Assembly: GCA_035391225.1 (NCBI GenBank) | Contig: DAOPKN010000048.1 | Location: forward strand, 1-14,245 | DNA: 14,245 nucleotides | Source of the DNA: DAOPKN01 sp035391225 | GTDB taxonomy: Bacteria; Thermotogota; Thermotogae; MWEM01 | Direction: 5' to 3' | In this document: positions 1-6,216 of the stretch, in pieces | Layout of the letters: every line of letters starts with the position of its first letter | How positions within the stretch are numbered: the first letter of the stretch is position 1 | Program-made: the position numbers and the translations under genes | Notes under the pieces: model-generated | Told to the model about the DNA's origin: nothing | The model's database searches: none | What the model saw: only the letters and a program-made list of their open reading frames with translations

Positions 1-16
1 CCCAGGGGGCAAAAAG

Positions 17-41
17 AGCCGCACTGGGGTGCGGCGGTCCC
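17..41 (+). repeat. Repeat copy A (right half of paired palindrome)
   Basis: The hairpin GCCGCACTGGGGTGCGGC at 18-35 is followed by the tail GGTCCC, the same unit seen eight more times in this window. The left partner would lie before base 1. The preceding bases, GGCAAAAAGAGCCGCA, match the linker end of copy G (10972 onward), so this is probably the right half of a full element. It is followed by an 8-bp tandem duplication, TCCCAGGG twice, at about 38-53. It lies just upstream of the tetR promoter. Confidence 0.85.
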
Positions 42-56
42 AGGGTCCCAGGGGAT

Positions 57-86
57 TTGACACCAAGGGGTTTCTTGTGGTATCAT
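57..86 (+). promoter_or_regulatory. Sigma70-type promoter of tetR-ABC operon
   Basis: TTGACA at 57-62 is a perfect -35 box and TATCAT at 81-86 is a good -10 box, with an 18-bp spacer. The predicted start is at about 92-94, inside the first of two operators. Both hexamers and the operator overlap are read directly from sequence; promoter activity is inferred. Confidence 0.75.
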
Positions 87-118
87 ATGACCAGTTGGTC
101 ATATGACCATGTGGTCAT
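87..118 (+). promoter_or_regulatory. Tandem TetR operators
   Basis: Two perfect palindromes sit back to back with no spacer: ATGACCAGTTGGTCAT at 87-102 and ATGACCATGTGGTCAT at 103-118. Each has 7-nt arms ATGACCA/TGGTCAT around a 2-nt centre. They begin at the base after the -10 box and cover the predicted start site. This is the classical position for autorepression by the TetR protein encoded 25 bp downstream. Only the two central bases differ between the copies, which is typical of a real binding site. The pairing with this particular TetR is inferred. Confidence 0.85.
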
Positions 119-142
119 ACACCAAGAAAGGAGGGGAATGCT

Positions 143-769
143 TTGCCGTTTCCGACGTTTGAGAATTTGCCCGAGGAGAAGAAGAAGCGGATCATCGATG
201 CGGCGATGGATGAGTTTTCCGAGAATTCCTACAATGCGGCGAGCTTGAACCGCATCGTGAAAGCCGCCGGGATTTCCAAGGGAAGCTTGTACCAGTACTT
301 CGCGGACAAGAGGGATTTGTACTTTTTTTTGCTGGATCGCATTGCCCAGGAAAAATTGAAGTTGGTGCAGAAGACAGCGAGAGACGCTTCGCACGCCAGT
401 TTCTTCGAGGTGCTCGGGTTGGTGTTACAAACCGCACTGGAGTTGGCACGCACCAAGCCCCGTTACGCGCTTATCGCGAACCGCATGCTCGACGACCGCC
501 AGGTGGAGGAGGAAGTGTTGCAACGTTACGGGTCGAGCAGCGATTCGTTTTTCCAGCCCTTGCTGGCCCGGGCTATCCAGCAGGGGGAAGTGAAAGGGGA
601 CTTGGACATCGAGTTGGTTTCCAAGCTGCTTACCGCTTGTATGCTGGCGACCGGGGAATACATGATCGAAAAACACGGGGAATACAACGAACGGGAAGCG
701 GAGAAATTGTTCCATAGCCTGTTTGACTTGTTCGAAAACGGACTCAAGAGGAGGGGATCGGGAGAATGA
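143..769 (+). CDS. TetR/AcrR-family transcriptional repressor
   Basis: 208-residue one-component repressor. The N-terminal DNA-binding domain has its helix-turn-helix at about residues 34-53 (ASLNRIVKAAGISKGSLYQYF), followed by the usual DKRDLY stretch. The rest is the helical ligand-binding and dimerisation domain, which is not conserved enough to name a ligand. The start is TTG at 143, preceded by AAAGGAGGGG at 127-136. An ATG at 138 is in the wrong frame and overlaps the ribosome binding site. It is the first gene of an operon whose promoter carries two palindromic operators, so it probably represses itself and the downstream exporter. Its stop overlaps the ATPase start by 4 bp (ATGA), indicating translational coupling. 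Family assignment is firm; the inducer is unknown. Confidence 0.92.
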   Translation: MPFPTFENLPEEKKKRIIDAAMDEFSENSYNAASLNRIVKAAGISKGSLYQYFADKRDLYFFLLDRIAQEKLKLVQKTARDASHASFFEVLGLVLQTALELARTKPRYALIANRMLDDRQVEEEVLQRYGSSSDSFFQPLLARAIQQGEVKGDLDIELVSKLLTACMLATGEYMIEKHGEYNEREAEKLFHSLFDLFENGLKRRGSGE

Positions 770-1623
770 TACGGGTAAAGGATCTGTACCACAGTTACGC
801 GCGGGACGAAAACTACGCGGTGAAAGGCGTTTCGTTCGAAATCCAGAAGGGGGAGATTTTTGGCTTCCTGGGGCCAAACGGCGCGGGCAAATCGACCACG
901 CAGAAAATTCTCACGGGGCTTCTTCCCTTGCAGAAGGGTGAAGCTCGCGTGAATGGCACGGACTTGCGCCATCCCAAACCCTCCTTTTTCAACAAGATCG
1001 GGGTTTCGTTCGAACAACCCAACCTCTATGCCAAGCTCACGGGGTTGGAGAACCTGAAATTTTTTGCCGCTCTCTACGATGGTCAGAAGGCAGACCCCAT
1101 GGAATTGTTGCGCATGGTGGGGCTGGAGGACGCGGCGGGGAAGAAGGCAGGACAGTATTCCAAGGGGATGCAGCAGAGGCTGGTGTTCGCGCGCTCGCTG
1201 TTGAACCGCCCGAGCATCTGGTTCCTGGACGAGCCGGTGTCCGGGCTTGACCCCACCACCTCCGCGCGTATCAAGGAAGTGATTCGCCAAAAGGCGCGTG
1301 ACGAGGGTATCACGGTGTTCTTGACCACGCACAACATGCACGTTGCGGAGGAGCTGTGCGACCGCGTGGCGTTTATCAACGCGGGGGAAATCAGCACTAT
1401 CGATTCGCCGCGCAACCTCAAGCTGCGCTACGGGGAGAAGACCGTGCGGGTGGAGATGCGCAACAACGGTTCGCTGCAAACCCAATCCTTTTCGCTCACG
1501 GAAAGCAAGGATATCCAGCAGTTCCAGCAGGTGTTGCAGGGGGGAAGCGTGGAAACCATTCACACGCAGGAAGCCACGCTGGAGGATATTTTCATCCGGT
1601 TGACCGGGAGGGGGTTGAGTTAA
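766..1623 (+). CDS. ABC transporter ATP-binding protein (ABC-2 export type)
   Basis: 285-residue nucleotide-binding subunit that would power export through the two permeases encoded next. Walker A is GPNGAGKST at 36-44, the Q-loop glutamine is Q84 (SFEQP), and the signature motif is the variant YSKGMQQR at 131-138. Walker B is FLDEP at 153-157, the D-loop is SGLD, and the switch histidine is H189 (TTHNM). The C-terminal ~85 residues form the extra domain common in DrrA/CcmA-like ATPases. ATG at 766 overlaps the tetR stop by 4 bp and is preceded by GGAGGGG and GGGAG. The substrate cannot be read from sequence. Control by a TetR protein suggests efflux of a toxic compound or antibiotic, which is inference. 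Confidence 0.93.
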   Translation: MIRVKDLYHSYARDENYAVKGVSFEIQKGEIFGFLGPNGAGKSTTQKILTGLLPLQKGEARVNGTDLRHPKPSFFNKIGVSFEQPNLYAKLTGLENLKFFAALYDGQKADPMELLRMVGLEDAAGKKAGQYSKGMQQRLVFARSLLNRPSIWFLDEPVSGLDPTTSARIKEVIRQKARDEGITVFLTTHNMHVAEELCDRVAFINAGEISTIDSPRNLKLRYGEKTVRVEMRNNGSLQTQSFSLTESKDIQQFQQVLQGGSVETIHTQEATLEDIFIRLTGRGLS

Positions 1624-1625
1624 CC

Positions 1626-2669
1626 ATGTGGAGAAGGCTTTTGGCAAACTTGCTGCGGGAAACCAAGGTGGGGTGGAGGAGTTATTACCCCGCACTCATC
1701 GTGGGGGTCGCACTGTTTTACTTCGTCGCGGTGAAGTTCCTGCTGCCCACGGGGCTAAACTCCGAGCCGGACGTGTATTACCTCAACAATGTGCTGGGGA
1801 AATTGCCTTTTTTTACTCCCACGGAGGACCACGAGCGCCTACACGTGATGGATGACTTCGAGCAGATGTGTGCGCTGATGAAGAAGGATACCAACAGCAT
1901 AGGCATCGAGGCTTCGGGGCCCTTTCTATCCCCCCACTTCAAGTTGGTGTTCCAGGGATACGAGAACGAGGGAACACGCAACCTGCTCAAGTTATCCATC
2001 CTGGAGGGTTTTGGCTTTGCGGGGACGGGAAACGTGCCCATCCAGGTGGTGGGCGAGGGAGCATCCGGAAACGAGGTGTCCGAGCCCCTTCCCGCCAACG
2101 AGTGGGCATTACCGGTGTTCATCCTTTCGGAGGCGGTGATGCTGGGCATGATTTTCCTGTTCGCCATGGTGTTCATCGACAAGTCCGAGCGAACGTTCTC
2201 CGCCTACACGGTTTCTCCCGCGGGGCTGGCGGAGTACTTCGGCGCAAAGGCACTGTACCTGGTATTGCTGGGTTTCCTGTTCACGATGATTCTCACGCCG
2301 CTGGTGGTGGGGTGGTCGATCAACTACTTCCACCTTCTGTTGGCCATCGCGGTGGGTAGCTTTTTCACCACGTCCATCGCGCTGATCGTATCGTGTTTCT
2401 ACGACACCTTTTCGCAAGCGATGTTCGTGCTGCTGGGACTCAACCTGGTGCTGCTGTTGCCCTCGTTTTCCTACTTTCTTCCCACGTTCAGCCCCTGGTA
2501 CGTGCGCGTGTTGCCCACCTGGTCGTTGTTGTTCGGGCTTCGGGATATCTTGTTCCCGGGGGTGTTGGGAACGTTTTCCCCGGCTTCGCTGTGGTTGAAC
2601 CTGCTGTACGGTTGCGTGGCTTTCGCCCTGGGTGTGTGGTTGTTCTCGCGCAGGCTGCGCAGGGCGTGA
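1626..2669 (+). CDS. ABC-2 type transporter permease (first subunit)
   Basis: 347-residue membrane protein. ATG at 1626 lies 2 bp after the ATPase stop with GGGAGGGGG at 1606-1614; the open frame extends further upstream but overlaps the ATPase gene, so this start is preferred. One hydrophobic helix at about residues 20-40 is followed by a large hydrophilic, probably extracytoplasmic, loop of about 115 residues. A cluster of about five more helices begins near residue 161. The stretch MVFIDKSERTFSAYTVSPAG after the second helix corresponds to the conserved E-x-G-T-x-x-x-L-x-V-T-P region of ABC-2 permeases, in degenerate form. It probably forms a heteromeric channel with the next gene product. 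Confidence 0.88.
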   Translation: MWRRLLANLLRETKVGWRSYYPALIVGVALFYFVAVKFLLPTGLNSEPDVYYLNNVLGKLPFFTPTEDHERLHVMDDFEQMCALMKKDTNSIGIEASGPFLSPHFKLVFQGYENEGTRNLLKLSILEGFGFAGTGNVPIQVVGEGASGNEVSEPLPANEWALPVFILSEAVMLGMIFLFAMVFIDKSERTFSAYTVSPAGLAEYFGAKALYLVLLGFLFTMILTPLVVGWSINYFHLLLAIAVGSFFTTSIALIVSCFYDTFSQAMFVLLGLNLVLLLPSFSYFLPTFSPWYVRVLPTWSLLFGLRDILFPGVLGTFSPASLWLNLLYGCVAFALGVWLFSRRLRRA

Positions 2670-2682
2670 AGGGGGGAGTGTG

Positions 2683-3702
2683 ATGTCGATCAAACGTGTT
2701 GCACAGATTTTCAAGCGCGACTTGCTCAGCAACTTCCGCGACAAGATCGTGATGTACATGCTGTTCGCACCGGTTCTTTTGGCCATCTTGGTGCGGCTGT
2801 TCATCCCGGATGTGCAGGCGGTTTCCATGGAGTTTGGCGTGGTGTCGTCGCAGGCTTCGCCGGAGTTGGTGGCCCACCTGCAAGGTTTCGGGAAGGTGGA
2901 AACGTTTCGCGATCGTGGAGCGTTGGAAGCAAGGGTACGAATGCCCGATGATCTTTTGGGCATCGCGGAGGGGACCGCCCCGGGTGCAGGGCTTGAGGTT
3001 CTTGCGCAGGGAAACGAGGGCATGGAGCTGGTGGAACTGTCGCAGATGGTGGTCAATGATTTCCTGAGACCCCCGCAGCAATTACTGACGTTTTCCGAGG
3101 TTGACCTGGGAAACCGTATGCCCCTGCTGCTCCTTTTCGGTATGGTTATGGTCGTGATGATGTCTTTCCTGCTGGGAGGAATGGTGATCGGGTTTAACAT
3201 CATCGAGGAAAAGGAGAGCGGGACACTGCCGGCGCTGAACGTGACACCCCTCAGTCACCTGGAATACTTCGTGGGGCGCTCGCTGATGGGCCTGGTTTTT
3301 CCCATCATCCATACCTTCGTGGGACTTTGGATTTTGGGTATCACGGGGCTCAACCCATGGATGGTTCTGGCGACAACATTGTTCGGCTCGGGAATGGGAA
3401 TCTTGACGGGGCTTTTCATCGGGGCCACCAGCAAGAACCAGCTCAACGGGATTGCCAACCTGAAAATCTCGATGCTCGTGCTGGTGATGCCGGTGATGTT
3501 CTGTTTGTTTTTGCCTTCCTCGCGGCTATGGGTGTTCTACTGGGCGCCAACGTACTGGATTTTCCAGGCGCTCAAAGACATCTTGTTGCAAAACCAGAGC
3601 TGGGGGAACTTGGGGATGCAACTGCTATGGGTGACGCTCACCACGCTGCTGTTCGTGGCGGCCTTTTTCCGCAAGATCCGGTCGGGGTTGACGGGACAAT
3701 AA
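2683..3702 (+). CDS. ABC-2 type transporter permease (second subunit)
   Basis: 339-residue membrane protein and last gene of the operon. ATG at 2683 is preceded by GGGGGGAG at 2671-2678; an adjacent in-frame GTG at 2680 is an alternative. One helix at about 22-41 is followed by an external loop of about 100 residues, then five or so helices from about 146. The canonical ABC-2 motif is clear: IIEEKESGTLPALNVTPLS. This differs from the degenerate motif of the first permease, so the two halves are probably diverged paralogues that pair as a heterodimer with a homodimeric ATPase. The TAA stop at 3700-3702 forms the left edge of the terminator stem. Confidence 0.9.
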   Translation: MSIKRVAQIFKRDLLSNFRDKIVMYMLFAPVLLAILVRLFIPDVQAVSMEFGVVSSQASPELVAHLQGFGKVETFRDRGALEARVRMPDDLLGIAEGTAPGAGLEVLAQGNEGMELVELSQMVVNDFLRPPQQLLTFSEVDLGNRMPLLLLFGMVMVVMMSFLLGGMVIGFNIIEEKESGTLPALNVTPLSHLEYFVGRSLMGLVFPIIHTFVGLWILGITGLNPWMVLATTLFGSGMGILTGLFIGATSKNQLNGIANLKISMLVLVMPVMFCLFLPSSRLWVFYWAPTYWIFQALKDILLQNQSWGNLGMQLLWVTLTTLLFVAAFFRKIRSGLTGQ

Positions 3703-3729
3703 AAAAAGGGGCCCGTGGGCCCCTTTTTT
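3702..3729. terminator. Bidirectional intrinsic terminator
   Basis: An A6 run and GGGGCC stem (3702-3713) pair with GGCCCC and a T6 run (3718-3729) around a CGTG loop. The A and T tracts make it symmetric, so it can terminate the leftmost operon (+) and the flavin-reductase gene (-). The stop codons of both convergent genes (3700-3702 and 3728-3730) overlap its two ends. Confidence 0.9.
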
Positions 3730-4291
3730 ACTTTTTGTAATCCAGCCCGATCTTCCAGGCCTTGCCGATGTTCTCTCCCAGTGACCAGTAGGAGCCCTCC
3801 GCTGTGGAGAAAACGAAGGGTTGGAACTTCGCGAAGTCGGGTTTTCCATCGGTGAGGAAGTGGGGAGCGGAGTACATTCCCTCGATCTTTCCGATGAAAA
3901 AAGGATCACCGCTGATTTCCACCGTTTGCACCAGGCGACATTCCATGGAAAGTCCGCAGTTCTCGATCATGGGCACATCTTTTCGCTCACCGTAAAACAC
4001 CGGGAAAACGGCTGCCTTGTTCTTTTCCCTTCCGGAAACGATGCCCACGTAGTCGGTTTCCTTCACTTGTTCGCGCGTGGGAATGTTCAGGCTAAACCAG
4101 CCGTGGCCGCGTATGTTCTCGGAGGTCTTGTGGTTCTTGGACAGTACAACGCCCACCATGGGGGGGTTGTATTCCAGCTGGATGGCCCAGGCGGCAGTCA
4201 TGAAATCCACCTTGCCATCCGTTTGGGTTCCGATAATGACCACGGGCATGGGGAACATTCCGAATTGCTTTTTCAAGTTCAGGCTTTCCAC
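3728..4291 (-). CDS. Flavin reductase-like / flavoredoxin-family protein
   Basis: 187-residue single-domain protein resembling FMN-binding split-barrel flavin reductases (Flavin_Reduct family). The N-terminal strand PMPVVIIGTQTDGKVDFMTAAWAIQLEYNPPMVGVVLS and the following KTSENIRGHGWFSLNIPT match the family's FMN-phosphate and isoalloxazine contact region. Such proteins bind FMN and shuttle electrons, either as NAD(P)H:flavin reductases or as flavoredoxins; sequence alone does not say which. The start is GTG at 4289-4291 with GGAG 10 nt upstream, and no other start fits that site. It lies 15 bp after malQ on the same strand, so cotranscription is likely although no functional link is obvious. 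It ends in the shared terminator. Confidence 0.85.
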   Translation of the reverse strand: MESLNLKKQFGMFPMPVVIIGTQTDGKVDFMTAAWAIQLEYNPPMVGVVLSKNHKTSENIRGHGWFSLNIPTREQVKETDYVGIVSGREKNKAAVFPVFYGERKDVPMIENCGLSMECRLVQTVEISGDPFFIGKIEGMYSAPHFLTDGKPDFAKFQPFVFSTAEGSYWSLGENIGKAWKIGLDYKK

Positions 4292-4306
4292 GTCACAATC
4301 ACTCCT

Positions 4307-5824
4307 TCACTCGGGTTGGGGGTTTGCGCGCCCGTAGAGCTGCGTGAGATCTGCCAGCCGGGCGGTCACGAAGTCGTCGAGTTGCCAGGAATGGAAACGC
4401 CAGCCCCAGTTTCCTCCCACCACGCCGGGTAGGTTCATTCGGGCTTCCGTTCCCAGGCTCAGAACGTCTTGCAAGGGTGCTACCGCCAGGTTGGCGACGG
4501 AAGCGTGTGCCAGGCGGATGAGGTCCCAGGCGATGTCTTGCCCGCTCACCGCCATGTAGCGTCGCATGAAGTCTTTCTCGTACTCGGAGGCTTTGTCGTA
4601 GAACCCCCGGCTGGTGTCGTTGTCGTGGGTTCCGGTGTACACGATGGTGTTTTGTTCCTCGTAGTTGTGGGGGAGGAAGCGCGATTCCACGCCCCCGCCG
4701 AAGGCAAATTGCAGCACGCGCATGCCGGGGAAGTTGTAGCGCAGGCGCAGCGCGTCCACCTCTGGCGTGATGACCCCCAGGTCTTCGGCAATGATGGGCA
4801 GGCTGTCCATACCCGCCAACAGGTTGTCGAACAGGTCGGTGCCAGGCCCCTTCACCCAGCGGCCGTGTTCGGCCGTGGGGTTCCCCGCGGGGATTTCCCA
4901 GTGGGCCTCGAAGCCGCGGAAGTGGTCGATGCGCACCAGGTCCACCATCTTGAGTGTGGCGCTCAGCCGTTTCTTCCACCAGCTGTACCCGTTTTTCTTG
5001 TGCTGTTCCCAGTCGTACAGCGGGTTTCCCCAGAGTTGGCCCGTCTTGCTGAAGTAGTCCGGTGGAACCCCTGCCACGAAGGTGGGATGGCGATGCTCGT
5101 CCACCAAAAAGCCCTGCGGGAAAGCCCAGATGTCGGCCGAATCGCTGGAGATGAAGATGGGCATGTCGCCGATGAGCGAAACCCCGTTCTCGTGGGCATA
5201 GCTTCGGAGGTTCTCCCATTGGTGGAAGAACAAAAACTGGAAGAAACGATGGCGGCGGATGTCCTGCGCGTACTGGTTGCGTGCCTTTTCAAGTGCTTGT
5301 GGTTGGCGCATCACGAGCTCTTCTTCCCATGTCAACCAGCTTGCGAGGTTATGCGCGTCCTTGAGCGCCATGAACAGCGCGTAGTCTTCCAGCCAGTCCT
5401 TGTGTTCCTCGCAGAAGCGCGCGAAGGGTTCGCGGAGTTGCCGGGCGTTGCCGGATTCGAACCGTTCGAAGGCGCGGGTCAACAGCTGCACCTTGTAGAA
5501 AATCACGGGTCCGTAGTCCACGTGGTCTTCCGGGAAAGTGGGGGGAGCGGCTTCCTCGCTGGAAAGCAACCCCTCCTCGTGCAACAGCTCGGGGCTGACC
5601 AGGTAGGGGTTGCCTGCGAATGCGGAAAAACACTGGTACGGGGAATCCGCGTAGCCGGTGGGCCCCAGCGGAAGGAACTGCCACCATTTCTGGTTGGCGC
5701 TCTTCAAGAAATCCACCCAGGCGTACGCACCCGGTCCCAGGTCGCCGATACCGTAGGGGCCCGGAAGTGAAGTCGGATGGAGCAAGATACCCGCACTGCG
5801 TTCGATCAAAGATGGCGTATCCAT
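4307..5824 (-). CDS. malQ: 4-alpha-glucanotransferase (amylomaltase, GH77)
   Basis: 505 residues, the usual length for the compact bacterial GH77 enzyme. It transfers alpha-1,4-glucan segments between maltodextrins in cytoplasmic maltodextrin and glycogen metabolism. The N-terminus has RSAGILLHPTSLPGPYGIGDLG and the WWQFLPLGPTGYADSPYQCFSAFAGNPYL signature. The catalytic residues are visible: nucleophile D300 in RIDHFRG, acid/base E347 in IIAEDLG, and stabilising D401 in GTHDND. ATG at 5822-5824 has AAGGAGG 4 nt upstream. No other glucan genes adjoin it; upstream is a repeat cluster and then cinA. Its promoter is probably the TATAAT at 5863-5868. Confidence 0.97.
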   Translation of the reverse strand: MDTPSLIERSAGILLHPTSLPGPYGIGDLGPGAYAWVDFLKSANQKWWQFLPLGPTGYADSPYQCFSAFAGNPYLVSPELLHEEGLLSSEEAAPPTFPEDHVDYGPVIFYKVQLLTRAFERFESGNARQLREPFARFCEEHKDWLEDYALFMALKDAHNLASWLTWEEELVMRQPQALEKARNQYAQDIRRHRFFQFLFFHQWENLRSYAHENGVSLIGDMPIFISSDSADIWAFPQGFLVDEHRHPTFVAGVPPDYFSKTGQLWGNPLYDWEQHKKNGYSWWKKRLSATLKMVDLVRIDHFRGFEAHWEIPAGNPTAEHGRWVKGPGTDLFDNLLAGMDSLPIIAEDLGVITPEVDALRLRYNFPGMRVLQFAFGGGVESRFLPHNYEEQNTIVYTGTHDNDTSRGFYDKASEYEKDFMRRYMAVSGQDIAWDLIRLAHASVANLAVAPLQDVLSLGTEARMNLPGVVGGNWGWRFHSWQLDDFVTARLADLTQLYGRANPQPE

Positions 5825-5862
5825 ATTGCCTCCTTGAATGGGATTTTTTTATACCTCTTTGC

Positions 5863-5868
5863 ATTATA
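5863..5868 (-). promoter_or_regulatory. Putative -10 box of malQ promoter
   Basis: On the minus strand TATAAT is at 5868-5863, about 39 bp upstream of the malQ start. No good -35 is seen: the hexamer at 17 bp is GAAAAA. The -35 area overlaps an AAAAAAG/CTTTTTT inverted repeat (5871-5877 with 5884-5890) that abuts repeat copy B. Confidence 0.5.
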
Positions 5869-5890
5869 ACAAAAAAGTCCCCCCTTTTTT

Positions 5891-5969
5891 CCCTGGGACC
5901 GCCGCAGCCCACTGCGGCTGTTTTTCACGAAGGTCAAACGAGCCGCACTGGGGTGCGGCGGTCCCAGGG
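5891..5969. repeat. Repeat copy B (complete paired palindrome)
   Basis: The left unit, CCCTGGGACC then GCCGCAG-CCCA-CTGCGGC, and the right unit, GCCGCAC-TGGG-GTGCGGC then GGTCCCAGGG, are inverted relative to each other. They are joined by a linker containing TCACGAAGGTCAAACG. The outer arms match over the whole GGGACCGCCGCA segment, and each unit also folds on its own. This is the best-preserved complete copy and a good reference for the family. It lies between cinA and malQ. Confidence 0.92.
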
Positions 5970-5984
5970 AGGACAGATGGGTTT

Positions 5985-6013
5985 GTCCGGGGAGGGGATC
6001 CCCGCCCCCGGTT
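5985..6013. repeat. GC-rich palindrome between repeat copies B and C
   Basis: An imperfect palindrome centred on GGGGATCCCC (5994-6003), extended outward by GGGG and CCCC runs with two mismatches in 12 bp per arm. Beside it, GGACA and TGTCC (5971-5975, 5984-5988) form a further short inverted repeat. It is not part of the repeat unit and I see no similar sequence elsewhere in the window. No gene is visible in this linker. Confidence 0.5.
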
Positions 6014-6102
6014 TTGCCTTTTGGGACCGCTGCAGCCCACTGCGGCTGTTTTTCACGAAGGTCAAACGAGCCGCACTGAAGTGCGGCATACCCAAAGGGC
6101 AA
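6014..6102. repeat. Repeat copy C (complete, extended outer stem)
   Basis: The left unit is GCTGCAG-CCCA-CTGCGGC (one G-T wobble) and the right unit is GCCGCAC-TGAA-GTGCGGC, with the same TCACGAAGGTCAAACG linker as copy B. The right tail is ATACCC rather than GGTCCC. The outer stem continues as TTGCCTTTTGGG (6014-6025) against CCCAAAGGGCAA (6091-6102). The right loop has changed from TGGG to TGAA while the stem is intact. Confidence 0.9.
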
Positions 6103-6129
6103 GGGGAGAGGGAAAGGGTTTTTGGTTTG

Positions 6130-6206
6130 CCTGGGACGGGGTAGCCCAACTGGGGATCTTTTCCCGAAGGTCAAACGAGCCGCACTGGGGTGCGGCGGTC
6201 CCAGGG
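6130..6206. repeat. Repeat copy D (left half decayed)
   Basis: The right unit GCCGCACTGGGGTGCGGC with tail GGTCCCAGGGG is intact, and the linker GAAGGTCAAACG is conserved. The left unit has degenerated: CCTGGGAC is retained, but the hairpin is replaced by GGGGTAGCCCAACTGGGG. It ends 10 bp from the cinA stop codon. In the cinA transcript direction the intact hairpin comes first, but no U-run follows, so it is not a classical intrinsic terminator. Confidence 0.85.
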
Positions 6207-6216
6207 GAAAATTGGG

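Noticed and set aside
526..1695. 389-aa open frame on the minus strand opposite tetR and the ATPase
   Set aside because: It is antisense to two clearly conserved genes, its translation is low-complexity and without recognisable domains, and it has no ribosome binding site. It is a by-product of GC-rich third positions.
4469..5770. 433-aa open frame on the plus strand opposite malQ
   Set aside because: The malQ strand has all GH77 catalytic motifs. The antisense frame shows no family features and is a codon-bias shadow.
5891..6206. CRISPR array
   Set aside because: The repeats are inverted pairs of variable sequence at irregular spacing, with no constant 30-40-nt unique spacers and no cas genes.
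6130..6206. Repeat D as the intrinsic terminator of cinA
   Set aside because: The hairpin lies right after the stop, but the sequence that follows in the transcript lacks a U-run. True terminators elsewhere in this window have clear A/T tracts.
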